Positions 8,850 to 16,661 of a stretch of DNA of 64,000 bases are shown here, one piece after another (position 1 is the stretch's first letter; every line of letters starts with the position of its first letter). A model generated the notes under the pieces. That model ran no database searches. It had not been told where the DNA came from and saw nothing but the letters and a program-made list of their open reading frames with translations. The position numbers and the translations under genes are program-made. Origin of the DNA: Mycobacterium sp. SVM_VP21 (GTDB taxonomy: Bacteria; Actinomycetota; Actinomycetes; Mycobacteriales; Mycobacteriaceae); the NCBI GenBank assembly GCA_024758765.1, contig CP101406.1, forward strand, positions 1,674,001 through 1,738,000. The letters run 5' to 3'.

Positions 8850-9644
8850 TCACGGATGTAGATTCCACTGGCCACAGTCCTGGGCCAGGACGTCGCTGAC
8901 GTCGACTTCGATCCCGCCGACGATCGGGCCCGGGTTCGAGGCGGTACTCACAATCCGCTGGTAGAGCACCGCCCCGGGGTCGATCTGACCATGTGACCAG
9001 GATCGGGTCTGCCAGGCCCACCGCTTGCCGGGTGTGCGTGAGACCCCGATGACCCCGTCTTCGGCCGCCCACTGGCATGGTCTGATGCCGCCATAGATCC
9101 CGGTGCGCTGTACGCCGATCACCGAGTTGATTCCCTTAAACCATTGCAGTGCCACGGCGTTCCAGGTGTTGCGGTCGATGTCGTCGTCGACGCTGAAGAA
9201 GACCGGCGCACTTTGGCCGCCGCCGGCCGCGGTGTGCAGTTGCCAGGCGGTGCGGGCGTCGGCGACCCCGCCGGGGTACCCCCGGGTAAAGTCCGACGGT
9301 GCTGTTCCTCCAGGCTTGCCGTACTGGAAGTTGCTGACGATCACCAGCCCCGCGGCGGTCAATGACTCGGCGTAGGGCCGGGTGATCGGCTTGGCGCCGA
9401 AGTTGGAACCGGGCCGCGACGTCGACACGTAGTTGATGACGCCGGCGTGGCCCGCGGCCCGGATGTCCTGCGCGGGAATCTGGCGCATGGCGTAGTCGAT
9501 CAACGTGGGTGCCGCAGCCGAAGCCGTCGGTGCGCCGAGGGACGCGGCACCCAGGCCGGTGAGAGCGGCGGCGGATGCGAACCGCAGTGCGTCACGTCGG
9601 GAAACATGGTTCCGAGGGCGGGAAGTCCGCGGAGAGTCAGGCAC
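8850..9644 (-). CDS. Tat-exported DUF1906 (glycoside-hydrolase-like) protein, Rv2525c family
   Basis: 264 residues from a GTG at 9642-9644. The N terminus has a twin-arginine signal (VSRRDALRFASAAALTG) and an AxA-type cleavage region (SASAAAP). The mature part is a DUF1906 domain, a TIM-barrel fold related to GH25 lysozymes: LIDYAMRQIPAQ at the start, FFSVDDDID and RTGIYGGIRPC in the middle, VDVSDVLAQDCGQWN at the end. Rv2525c, the M. tuberculosis family member, is a Tat substrate linked to the cell wall; an enzyme activity has not been firmly assigned in the family. A paralogue lies at 16662-17462 on the other strand. A TAACAT box lies 6 nt before the start codon, so the mRNA is probably leaderless. 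The gene converges on the small membrane peptide gene. Confidence 0.9.
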   Translation of the reverse strand: MPDSPRTSRPRNHVSRRDALRFASAAALTGLGAASLGAPTASAAAPTLIDYAMRQIPAQDIRAAGHAGVINYVSTSRPGSNFGAKPITRPYAESLTAAGLVIVSNFQYGKPGGTAPSDFTRGYPGGVADARTAWQLHTAAGGGQSAPVFFSVDDDIDRNTWNAVALQWFKGINSVIGVQRTGIYGGIRPCQWAAEDGVIGVSRTPGKRWAWQTRSWSHGQIDPGAVLYQRIVSTASNPGPIVGGIEVDVSDVLAQDCGQWNLHP

Positions 9645-9650
9645 GGCCCG

Positions 9651-9656
9651 ATGTTA
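9651..9656 (-). promoter_or_regulatory. -10 box for leaderless DUF1906 gene
   Basis: On the minus strand TAACAT is followed by 6 nt and the GTG start. Mycobacterial transcripts usually start 6-8 nt after the -10 box, so the first base would be at or next to the start codon. No good -35 is visible. Two GTTAAC palindromes (9653-9658, 9671-9676) surround it. Confidence 0.45.
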
Positions 9657-9755
9657 ACAATGTGACTGCTGTTAACGGTGCCGCCCGCGCCGAGAACGCT
9701 CAGATGCTTTGCCGCAAACATCGTTGCTTTGCCCGGATTGCGAGTCGTCGACGGA

Positions 9756-9761
9756 TACGAT
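9756..9761 (+). promoter_or_regulatory. -10 box for leaderless carotenoid-type gene
   Basis: TACGAT is followed by 7 nt and the GTG at 9769. This is the geometry of a leaderless mycobacterial gene and is the reason for preferring GTG 9769 over an upstream ATG at 9709, which would lie upstream of the transcript. No clear -35. Confidence 0.45.
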
Positions 9762-9768
9762 TCGGGGC

Positions 9769-10653
9769 GTGTCGACGTCCGTCACCAGCACATCGCCGAC
9801 GACTCCGCGCGCGCCTGGGGCCCCGCTGGTAATCGCGGGCTGGTGCCTCGTTGTGATCTGCTTCGCTGCGACGGTAACGACGGCGTTGAGTACCGGATCG
9901 ATATCCGCTGTAGCCGAAGCCATCTCAGGTGCCACGCTGGCGCTGTTCGTGTTGCTCCATGCGTTGACGCTCTACAAACCCGCCGGAGCCCTCGCCTACT
10001 TCGCCATCGCCGTGACCGTGGGTTTCGGTCTCGAGGCGTGCAGTATCGCGACCGGCTTCCCGTTCGGCTTCTATGTCCATCACTTAGAAGGTCCCCGGGC
10101 GCTCGGCGTGCCGTTCACCGTTGTGGCAGCCTGGGTGATTCTGGCCTGGCTGGCGTGGATTCTGGCCCGGGTACTTGTGGGTCAGTGCCGGAATCGCCTC
10201 CTGTACGTGATCGTCACGCCCGTCGTCGCCACCCTCGTCGTCGCCGGCTATGACCTGGTGATCGATCCGATCGGGGCCTACGCGCGTCACCTATTCTCCT
10301 ATCGGTCACCGAGTGGGGTTCTGGGTGTGCCGTTGAGTAACTACACCGGTTGGTTGATCACGGGATGGTTGCTGTTCCAGACGTTTGCCTTGATCGAACG
10401 ACGGTGGCGACGCGAACCCGCCTCCTCAACCCGATCGGCGCTGTTGATGCCGGCCGTCATCTGGTTCGGCATGGGCCTGCAGGTGAACCTCGGACTGCTC
10501 CGTGCCGGCGACGCCACGACGACCATTGCGGGCACGCCCGTCGCACTGGTCGATATCTACGAGACGTGCTCCGAGATGACCTGGTTCATGATGGGCCTGG
10601 TGGTGGTCCTCAGCGTGGTCCGATTGGCCGCCGCCGACAGCCGGTACAGCTAG
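9769..10653 (+). CDS. Carotenoid biosynthesis-type integral membrane protein (DUF422/CruF-like)
   Basis: 294 residues from GTG 9769. About seven hydrophobic segments can be traced, with Glu in FGLEACSIATGFPFG, YDLVIDPIGAYARH and GVPLSNYTGWL. These are the polar positions typical of the DUF422 family, whose characterised members include C50 carotenoid 1',2'-hydratases (CruF/bisanhydrobacterioruberin hydratase). Such enzymes act in the membrane on carotenoid end groups. No other carotenoid genes (crtE/B/I) are in the window, so the substrate cannot be inferred. An alternative ATG at 9709 would add 20 residues without any family feature and conflicts with the -10 box at 9756-9761. The stop overlaps the convergent PPE gene by 4 bp. 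Confidence 0.75.
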   Translation: MSTSVTSTSPTTPRAPGAPLVIAGWCLVVICFAATVTTALSTGSISAVAEAISGATLALFVLLHALTLYKPAGALAYFAIAVTVGFGLEACSIATGFPFGFYVHHLEGPRALGVPFTVVAAWVILAWLAWILARVLVGQCRNRLLYVIVTPVVATLVVAGYDLVIDPIGAYARHLFSYRSPSGVLGVPLSNYTGWLITGWLLFQTFALIERRWRREPASSTRSALLMPAVIWFGMGLQVNLGLLRAGDATTTIAGTPVALVDIYETCSEMTWFMMGLVVVLSVVRLAAADSRYS

Positions 10654-11858
10654 CCGACCACGACGGGACGCGGCATGACGGTCAACTTGACGCCATAGCG
10701 CGGCGTGCCAAGGCCGTAGCTGCCGTTGCGGCCGGCGCCACTCGGGGGAATCGGGGGAGGCATGGCGGTCATCGACCGGCTTTCCGGGGCGACGGTCCAG
10801 CCGCTACCCGTCCCAGCGACAGGAGCGCCCGTCGGGGTTGCCGCCGCCCAGCTGGGCGGCGTCGACAACGAACCGACCAGGGTGGCCCGGCCCACTCCCG
10901 CGGCCACCGGGGAGGTGGTGCCGCCGGCAGCGCGGCCGGCGGTCTCCAGCCCGCCAGTGGCCGTCGACGCCAGGGTCATGCCCGGGGTGGGGCCGAGCCC
11001 GCCGCGGGCCAGGGCGGCCGTGCCGCCATCCATACCACGCGCGAGAAACCCGAGCGTGGCCAGCCCGGAAAAGCCCTCGATGTTGCCACCGGGGTCGAAA
11101 ATGCCGGTTGCGGCGATGGTGTTCCACAACTGGGCATTGACGTTCAAACCCGACCCGTCATCGTGGCCCCACGTTCCGTCGAAGAGGCCGTCGAAGAACT
11201 TCGTCCAGTGCCAGTCCGGATCCGTCGGACGCGTGCCCTCGGCCGGCGACGCCAGGCTCCGCAACGCATCGGGCAGCTGGGCGTGGGCATCCGTGGGGTC
11301 TACACCGCCGGCGGCCTGCGTGCCTTCGTCTTGATGAGTGGTGTCCGGAGCATCGGCAAACGGGATCAGTTGGGTGGCGGTGGCAGAAGCCGCGGCGTAG
11401 CCGTACATCGCCACCGCGTCTTGGGCCCACATCTGTCCGTAGCGCGCTTCGGTCGCTGCGATAGCCGGTGTGTTCTGTCCCAGAGCGTTGGTCTTGATCA
11501 ATGACGCCAGCAACACGCGGTTGGTCTCGATCGCCGCCGGCGGCACCGTCATGGCGTGGGCCGCGGCGTACGCTTCGGCCGCGGCGTAAGCCTGTGCCGC
11601 GGTCTGCTCAGCCTGCTCGGCGGTCACGCTGAGCCACACAAAGTAGGGTTCGGCGGCCGCCGCCATCGCCGATGCGGATGGCCCCCACCAGCCTTGACTG
11701 GCCAGGCTCGCCACCAGCCATTCGAACGATGTTGCCGCCGAACGTAATTCCGCGGCCAGTAAATTCCAGGACGACGCGGCGGCCAGCATCGGCCCTGATC
11801 CCGCCCCGGCGTACATGCGCGCCGAATTGATCTCTGGTGGTATCGATCCGTAGTCCAT
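10650..11858 (-). CDS. PPE family protein (SVP-like)
   Basis: 402 residues. The N-terminal ~180 residues form the helical PPE domain: IPPEINSARMYAGAG at the start, the WxG-like turn QGWWGPSAS, and a second helical hairpin with [23 protein letters not shown]. The C-terminal part is Gly/Ala/Pro-rich and holds the variant SVP motif LSTPPSWAAATP. PPE proteins pair with PE proteins and leave the cell through ESX type VII secretion, ending at the outer membrane or outside. The PE partner is encoded 14 bp upstream on the same strand. No ESX core gene is in the window. The 3' end overlaps the convergent carotenoid-type gene by 4 bp. Confidence 0.92.
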   Translation of the reverse strand: MDYGSIPPEINSARMYAGAGSGPMLAAASSWNLLAAELRSAATSFEWLVASLASQGWWGPSASAMAAAAEPYFVWLSVTAEQAEQTAAQAYAAAEAYAAAHAMTVPPAAIETNRVLLASLIKTNALGQNTPAIAATEARYGQMWAQDAVAMYGYAAASATATQLIPFADAPDTTHQDEGTQAAGGVDPTDAHAQLPDALRSLASPAEGTRPTDPDWHWTKFFDGLFDGTWGHDDGSGLNVNAQLWNTIAATGIFDPGGNIEGFSGLATLGFLARGMDGGTAALARGGLGPTPGMTLASTATGGLETAGRAAGGTTSPVAAGVGRATLVGSLSTPPSWAAATPTGAPVAGTGSGWTVAPESRSMTAMPPPIPPSGAGRNGSYGLGTPRYGVKLTVMPRPVVVG

Positions 11859-11872
11859 TATCCAAAACCCTT

Positions 11873-12172
11873 TCAGTAGACCGAGATAACGTTTGCGGCA
11901 TCGGTCGCTGCGTATGACTGTGCGCTGTGCTGCAGGGTTTTGACGAACATCTCGTGCACCACCGCGGCGCGCTTACTGATCACTTGGTACATCTGTGCGT
12001 GTCGGGCGAATTGAGCTGCGGTCAGGGCGGAGACCTCGTCGGCGGCGGCGGGAATCACGCCTGTCGTCGGCGCTGCGGCAGCGGCGCTTTGCGCGGCCAC
12101 CGTATCGCCGACACCACGCAGATCGGCCGCTGTCGCGATGAGGTCTTCGGGCAGTGCGTACACGTAGGACAT
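11873..12172 (-). CDS. PE family protein
   Basis: 99 residues, essentially a PE domain alone: ALPEDLIATAADLRGVGDT with the Pro-Glu pair at positions 8-9, two long Ala-rich helices, and the YxxxD/E secretion signal region near the end (SYAATDAANVISVY). An AAGGAG ribosome-binding site lies about 10 nt before the ATG. The PPE gene follows after 14 bp, the usual order of co-expressed PE/PPE pairs that fold as a heterodimer for type VII export. Transcription must start in the long non-coding stretch upstream (12173-13106). Confidence 0.92.
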   Translation of the reverse strand: MSYVYALPEDLIATAADLRGVGDTVAAQSAAAAAPTTGVIPAAADEVSALTAAQFARHAQMYQVISKRAAVVHEMFVKTLQHSAQSYAATDAANVISVY

Positions 12173-13106
12173 AGGGGGCTCTCCTTCGAGAGGGCACGAC
12201 GAATTACGCCGTCACACAAGAACAGTTGCGCGCCGAAGCGGCGCTCGTCCGCGATGCAGACAGCGCTGATCCGGCACAGGCGAACCGATTCAGAGAGTGA
12301 AGGCAGCGCCGGGGCGGGGTTCGAACGAAATGGTCGTCGATCTCGGATAAGGACTATCGCTCGGACTCAATGTCGCTCTCACCTCCTCACGGCCAGGGCA
12401 CACGGGGATGCCATTGCGGTGGGCACAGCGGGACTAACCGAACCAGCGCAGAGTCGGCCGGACGGCACCCCTCTCGACAGAGTTTTGGCACTGCACGGCG
12501 TATCCAGTCATATGCCGAAAGCCACTTGGGCTCAACCCTTAAGCCGGGAAGAGCTGTCCTGACCCTGGGCGTCTCTCGACGTTTGAGGTCAGTGGCCTGT
12601 ATCCGTACAGACGCCTCACCTAGCGAGGTGCGTTCGCGGCCATGGTGGCATCACCGTAGGGGATAGTCAACTCGGATGAGAACGTCTGCGCGGCCAGACA
12701 AGTTGCCCGAAATGAAGCATGAGTTGCGAACGCTACTGGTTTCCAACATGATCCACGACAGTAAAAAGTTTGCCCATCCGCAATCGATGTGGTGTAGCTG
12801 AGAATGTCAAAGCAACGTCAGGGGTGAACAACTAGAATTACCAACGTATCCCGATGTCAAAGCCTCGACCGGAAGTCCGGACAGCCTCGTAGACCGGGCG
12901 ATTCGGTAAACCGATCCGGATGGAGCTCCTGCTATTTGTGAAGTGCTCTCGGTCGATCTGAGCGCGCGTCGTTGCCTCAGTAGGGTTCGGGTTTCACCCT
13001 TGACCTATGTCGCTCGGATTTACTTAAATGGGCTAGCAGTCACATCACCGGCTACCCGTTGTCGGCGGTCCGCCGCGGACGGGCCACAGCGGGTGAGGAG
13101 GAACTT
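12173..13106. other. 934-bp non-coding stretch upstream of the PE-PPE pair
   Basis: No convincing coding sequence in any frame. Base composition falls, most clearly from 12680 to 12900, compared with the genes around it. Visible elements: small hairpins CTGTA-TCCG-TACAG and CACCT-AGCG-AGGTG near 12595-12635, a 10-bp direct repeat ATGTCAAAGC at 12804-12813 and 12854-12863, and a TTGACC near 13000. The PE-PPE promoter (minus) and the thioesterase promoter (plus) must both lie here. An sRNA or a decayed gene is possible but not demonstrated. Confidence 0.6.
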
Positions 13107-14081
13107 GTGCAGACGTCGGCGTCCGAGGTCTCCGCTCACCCCCACTACGGCGGCCCGCTGCTCGGGTCCGGAAGCCGACTGGAACGCGCCACGCGCGACG
13201 CGCTGGACCGGCTGCAGCAGGTATTGACGCTGCACCCGCTGGGCGATGACCGATTCCGGGCGGACAACGAGGCCGGCCGGTTCGGCCGGATCTTCGGCGG
13301 CCAGCTCATCGCCCAGGCGATGACAGCAGCCGCGGCCACGGTCCCCGAGCTCACCGCCCATTCCATCCACGCATCGTTTCTGCGTCCTGGCGACTCAGGT
13401 GTACCGCTGGAGATCGCCGTCGACCGCACTCGCGACGGGCGCACCATGTCGGCACGGCAGGTCACCATCCAGCAGGGCGGTCGCACCCTCGTGGTGGCGA
13501 CGGTGTCCTTCGACACCAGCCCGGACAGCACAGATGCCGCCCCCGTGCCGCTGCCCGGACCCGAACCGGAAGCCCTTCCGCTGCTACAGCACTGGGTGCA
13601 ATACGCCCCGCCATACCTGGCTGGGCGAGGGAGCATCTGGATAGAACGGCCCCCACCCCTGGAAGTTCGCACCGCTGAAGCTCCCGTATTCCTCGGCGGC
13701 CCCCAAGCGTCAGGTCCGCGTGCCCATTGGATGCGGTTGCCGCACGGAATCGACGGCGACCCGCAACTGCACGCGGTGCTGCTTGCCTATGCCAGCGACT
13801 ACCTCCTAGTGGACACCGCGTTTCGTGCCCACCCGCAGCCGGTCGACCATGCCACGCACACTGGCTTGACCCTGGACCACAGCGTGTGGCTGCACCGCCC
13901 AGTCCACTTCGATCGATGGCACCTCTACACCCAGCAGACCGTCGCCACGGCCGGGCATCGCGCCCTGGTGCACGGCGCCATGGTGGATGCCACCGGTAGG
14001 CATGTGGCCAGCACCGCGCAAGAAGTCCTCGTCCGGCCGATAGCCGAGCCGCCGGGGCGTCAGAAGCCCGAGGGGCAGTAG
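13107..14081 (+). CDS. Acyl-CoA thioesterase II (TesB-type)
   Basis: 324 residues from GTG 13107, chosen because a strong GAGGAGGAA ribosome-binding site (13095-13103) ends 4 nt before it; a longer start at 13059 would put that site inside the gene. Double-hotdog acyl-CoA thioesterase: FGGQLIAQAMTAAA in the first half, SIHASFLRPGD, then LLAYASDYLLVDTAF and LTLDHSVWLHRP, which carry the catalytic Asp and Thr segments of the TesB family. It hydrolyses fatty acyl-CoA to free acid and CoA in the cytoplasm. It is followed, with a 1-nt overlap, by a truncated SDR reading frame and then by an LLM oxidoreductase, so it probably belonged to a small catabolic operon. Confidence 0.92.
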   Translation: MQTSASEVSAHPHYGGPLLGSGSRLERATRDALDRLQQVLTLHPLGDDRFRADNEAGRFGRIFGGQLIAQAMTAAAATVPELTAHSIHASFLRPGDSGVPLEIAVDRTRDGRTMSARQVTIQQGGRTLVVATVSFDTSPDSTDAAPVPLPGPEPEALPLLQHWVQYAPPYLAGRGSIWIERPPPLEVRTAEAPVFLGGPQASGPRAHWMRLPHGIDGDPQLHAVLLAYASDYLLVDTAFRAHPQPVDHATHTGLTLDHSVWLHRPVHFDRWHLYTQQTVATAGHRALVHGAMVDATGRHVASTAQEVLVRPIAEPPGRQKPEGQ

Positions 14082-14173
14082 TGGTCTTGCGTCGAGTGGC
14101 GGCTGCACTCGATGGACGTGTAGCCGTCATCACCGGGGGTGGTTCGGGGATCAGCCCGCCCACGACCACTTAG
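14081..14173 (+). pseudogene. Truncated short-chain dehydrogenase (N-terminal stub)
   Basis: A GTG overlapping the thioesterase stop by one base opens a 30-codon frame ending at TAG 14171-14173. Residues 10-23 (LDGRVAVITGGGSG) are the first strand and the NAD(P)-binding glycine motif of a classical SDR; the frame then breaks into PPTTT and stops. The remaining ~230 residues of an SDR, including the YxxxK site, are absent, and the LLM gene starts 24 bp later. This looks like the surviving start of an SDR whose body was deleted. It cannot be a functional dehydrogenase. The chance alternative is weak because both the motif and its position relative to the start codon are exact. Confidence 0.65.
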
Positions 14174-14197
14174 CGACTCCACGCGAAGGAGAGCCGT

Positions 14198-15118
14198 ATG
14201 CGGTTCGCGTTCACCTACCCGATCATCACCCATCCATGCGATCCGGAACTGGTCTCGGCGCAAGCGGTGTCCACCGTTGCGCAGGCCGCAGAGGCCGCGG
14301 GGTTCGGCGCCATGGGTTTCACGGACCACCCGGCACCGACTCAGCGTTGGCTCGACGCTGGAGGCCACGACAGTCTCGATCCCTTCGTGGCGATGGGATT
14401 CGCCGCGGCGCACACCGAAATGATCCGGTTCATCCCGAACGTCGTTGTCTTGCCCTACCGCAACCCGTTCGTGGTGGCGAAATCGGGCGCGACCCTGGAT
14501 CTGTTGTCGGGCGGAAGGTTCACCTTGACCGTCGGTGTGGGCTACCTCAAGGGCGAATTTGCCGCTTTGGGGGTGGACTTCGATGAGCGCGCCGCACTCG
14601 TCGAGGAGAGCCTGGACGTCATCCGAGCCATCTGGACCGGTGACGACGTCTCATTCGAAGGCAGGCATTTTCGCGCCCGCGGAATCACCGCGCATCCGCG
14701 ACCGGTCAGCAGTCCCCATCCGCCGATCTGGGTCGGCGGAAACACGGGCAAAGCACGTAAGCGGGTGGCGGAGCGGGGTGATGGCTGGGCGCCGTTCCCG
14801 GCTCCGCCCGGCCTGGCCAGCGCCGCCCGCACCGCCGAGATGAATTCGGTCGAAGCCCTGGCAGCTGGCATCGACGACCTGAAACGGCGCTGCGACGGGG
14901 CTGGCCGTGACTGGGCCGCCATCGACATCTGCTTCTCGAACCTCGTCGGCGGCCGTCCCGGCTACGACGACTTCGATCCCGGCGTCTACCTGGATGGCCT
15001 GGGCAGGCTCGCCGAAGCCGGCGTGACCTGGGTACAGGTCCCCGTTCCCGGCGACAGCCTCAGCCATACGGTGGAGTCCCTGGGCCACTTCGGCGAATCG
15101 GTGATCGCGAAGTTCTAG
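14198..15118 (+). CDS. LLM-class F420-dependent oxidoreductase
   Basis: 306 residues with a GGAGA ribosome-binding site. Luciferase-like TIM barrel: GFGAMGFTDHPAPT near the N terminus, LDLLSGGRFTLTVGVGYLKGEF (the family signature), an HPRPVSSPHPPIWVGGNT cofactor-phosphate region and ERGDGWAPFP. In mycobacteria this subfamily uses F420 rather than FMN to reduce or oxidise hydrophobic substrates, including steroid and lipid intermediates. It follows the thioesterase and SDR stub in the same direction, and its last codons overlap the convergent TetR gene by 4 bp. The substrate is unknown. Confidence 0.88.
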   Translation: MRFAFTYPIITHPCDPELVSAQAVSTVAQAAEAAGFGAMGFTDHPAPTQRWLDAGGHDSLDPFVAMGFAAAHTEMIRFIPNVVVLPYRNPFVVAKSGATLDLLSGGRFTLTVGVGYLKGEFAALGVDFDERAALVEESLDVIRAIWTGDDVSFEGRHFRARGITAHPRPVSSPHPPIWVGGNTGKARKRVAERGDGWAPFPAPPGLASAARTAEMNSVEALAAGIDDLKRRCDGAGRDWAAIDICFSNLVGGRPGYDDFDPGVYLDGLGRLAEAGVTWVQVPVPGDSLSHTVESLGHFGESVIAKF

Positions 15119-15705
15119 CGGCCGGCCGTCTCCAGCACGGTTCGGGTCAATGATCGAACCAGCTCGGTCACCCGACGTGGCGGGGGTTTACCCGCGAGGA
15201 GGTACCGCCGTATCGCCGCCAGCGGCAGATCGAGCATCGCGAAGGCGGCCTGGTCGCGCGGCAGGCCGGTCTGTTTCGCCACCACCTGGAGTGCCCGCGC
15301 GATCTGGTGTTGGGTCGCGGAGTCCAGGTCGTTCAACGCGCTGCGTGCGGCCTCCGGCCACTCGTCGGGACTGAAGGCCCGCACCCCGGCCTGCAGCACG
15401 AGTGCTTCGTCCAGGTGGTCGCGGCACCAGTCGACCACCCAGGCTGCCGCAGTCACGACTCCTTCGACGGTCGGAGGATCGTCGAGGACGTCGAAGTAGG
15501 CCTGCTGGAACTTGCGCGACGTCCGCAACCACAGCGCGGCGAGCAGAGCGGCGCGTTCGGGGAAGCGGTGGTAGATGGACCCGTTCGACGCCCCGAGGTG
15601 CTGGGTGACCGACGTCATCGTGAGTCCGCGTTCGCCGCTTGCGGCGAACAACGCCGCCGCCGCATCCAGGAAGTCGTCTTCGGAGTGGACCGCCGCTCTA
15701 CCCAT
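15115..15705 (-). CDS. TetR family transcriptional regulator
   Basis: 196 residues. The N-terminal helix-turn-helix is clear: FLDAAAALFAASGERGLTMTSVTQHLGASNGSIYHRFPERAALLAALW. The C-terminal ligand domain is unassigned. It is divergent from the thioesterase-SnoaL fusion gene (67 bp between start codons) and convergent with the LLM gene. The intergenic region holds two inverted repeats (15709-15724 and 15731-15754), so repression of itself and of the fusion gene, relieved by an acyl ligand, is the natural model. Confidence 0.9.
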   Translation of the reverse strand: MGRAAVHSEDDFLDAAAALFAASGERGLTMTSVTQHLGASNGSIYHRFPERAALLAALWLRTSRKFQQAYFDVLDDPPTVEGVVTAAAWVVDWCRDHLDEALVLQAGVRAFSPDEWPEAARSALNDLDSATQHQIARALQVVAKQTGLPRDQAAFAMLDLPLAAIRRYLLAGKPPPRRVTELVRSLTRTVLETAGR

Positions 15706-15708
15706 AAC

Positions 15709-15724
15709 TAGAGAATATCCTCTA
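15709..15724. promoter_or_regulatory. Inverted repeat, probable TetR operator 1
   Basis: TAGAG-AATATC-CTCTA directly before the TetR start codon (15705). It shares the core CTAGAGA/TCTCTAG with the second inverted repeat and is placed to block the regulator's own transcription. Confidence 0.5.
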
Positions 15725-15730
15725 CTATCG

Positions 15731-15754
15731 TTTCTAGATGACAGTCTCTAGAAA
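15731..15754. promoter_or_regulatory. Perfect 24-bp inverted repeat, probable TetR operator 2
   Basis: TTTCTAGA and TCTAGAAA are perfect 8-bp inverted arms separated by 8 bp, located 18 bp before the ATG of the fusion gene. A TATCGT box (15726-15731) touches it. Length and symmetry fit a TetR dimer site. Confidence 0.6.
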
Positions 15755-15772
15755 AAGTTTGGTGGTGTCCAC

Positions 15773-16600
15773 ATGGACCTCGCAACGGCTCAGCGGGTTC
15801 TCGACGCGCAACCCTTCAACCGAGTGGTCGGGGCACGCCTCGAAGCTTTCGCGGACGGCAACGCCATCCTCGCAATCGATATCGCAGACCAGCATCGCCA
15901 GCAGTTCGGATTTGTCCACGGCGGAGTGATGGCCTACGCGGCCGACAACGCACTGACGTTTGCGGCCGGATCGGTCCTCGGCCCGAACGTTCTGACCGGC
16001 GGCATGACCGTCAATTACCTGCGGCCGGCCCGCGACGGCGTGCTGCGCGCCCACGCGGCCGTCGCCAGGGGATCGGCCCGCCAAGCCGTATGCACCGTAG
16101 AGATCTTCGTGACGGCGAGCGAGGACACCGCACCGACATTGTGTGCTATCGCGCAGGGCTGGGTGGTTCAGACCGATTCGCCGAAGAAGGCGGACTCCGC
16201 ACCGGCGGACGGCGTCCGTGGAACTGTCGCTGCGCTCTACAGTGCATTCGCCGCCGCCGACGGTGCCGCGCTGGCGGATCTACTGCACCCGCAGTTCGTC
16301 GGTCGAGTCAGCTCCGGCATGCCGCTCGGAGCCGGCGGCCCGGTTGAGGGACCCGAGCAGATGCTGCTCGGCGTCTGGGGAGCCACCTTCGCCGAATACG
16401 ACACCGCGCCACAGCCGGACGAGGTAGTCGTGGTCGGACCGGATCGCGCCATCGTGTTCGGTTACTACCGGGGACGCAGCCGCAGCACGGATCAAAACTT
16501 CGAGGCAGCGTTCACGCACGACATCACCGTGCGCGACGGCAAAGTCGCCTCGCTGATCCAGATCACCGACACCAAGCCCTGGCATGACGCGCTCGTTTAG
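15773..16600 (+). CDS. Fusion protein: PaaI-type hotdog thioesterase + SnoaL-like domain
   Basis: 275 residues. Residues 1-140 are a PaaI/YdiI-type hotdog thioesterase: FGFVHGGVMAYAADNALTFAAG is the HGG active-site signature, followed by GGMTVNYLRPA. After a short Ser/Ala/Asp linker, residues ~152-275 form a SnoaL/NTF2-like domain (VRGTVAALYSAFAAADGAALADLLHPQFVG, and ending ITVRDGKVASLIQITDTKPW). The first half should cleave an acyl- or aryl-CoA; the second is a small-ligand pocket often seen in isomerases, hydratases or polyketide cyclases. Joining the two suggests sequential action on one intermediate. The gene is divergent from a TetR regulator with clear operators. Start: ATG 15773 gives the normal hotdog N terminus. 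Confidence 0.85.
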   Translation: MDLATAQRVLDAQPFNRVVGARLEAFADGNAILAIDIADQHRQQFGFVHGGVMAYAADNALTFAAGSVLGPNVLTGGMTVNYLRPARDGVLRAHAAVARGSARQAVCTVEIFVTASEDTAPTLCAIAQGWVVQTDSPKKADSAPADGVRGTVAALYSAFAAADGAALADLLHPQFVGRVSSGMPLGAGGPVEGPEQMLLGVWGATFAEYDTAPQPDEVVVVGPDRAIVFGYYRGRSRSTDQNFEAAFTHDITVRDGKVASLIQITDTKPWHDALV

Positions 16601-16648
16601 CGGCGCTTAGTGACTGTCGTTTGGGCCGTCCGCCCGCCGAGACGCGGC

Positions 16649-16654
16649 TAGGCT
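16649..16654 (+). promoter_or_regulatory. -10 box for second leaderless DUF1906 gene
   Basis: TAGGCT, 7 nt, then GTG 16662. The geometry matches that of the paralogue at 8850-9644, so both DUF1906 genes appear to be leaderless. Confidence 0.45.
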
Positions 16655-16661
16655 CCCCGTT

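Noticed and set aside
9653..9676. Two GTTAAC boxes as an operator
   Set aside because: Hexamer palindromes only, 18 bp apart, without extended symmetry; kept only as a remark on the promoter.
12311..12330. GGGTTCGAAC, a tRNA T-loop-like sequence
   Set aside because: The flanking bases cannot form a T-stem on either strand, and no acceptor, D or anticodon arm is present.
12830..12839. AACTAGAATT, like half of the KstR-type palindrome
   Set aside because: No matching second half at the right distance; probably chance.
15738..15929. 63-codon frame starting at ATG 15738 near a TATCGT box
   Set aside because: It overlaps the thioesterase-SnoaL gene in another frame, encodes Ser/Arg-rich sequence, and lies within the operator.
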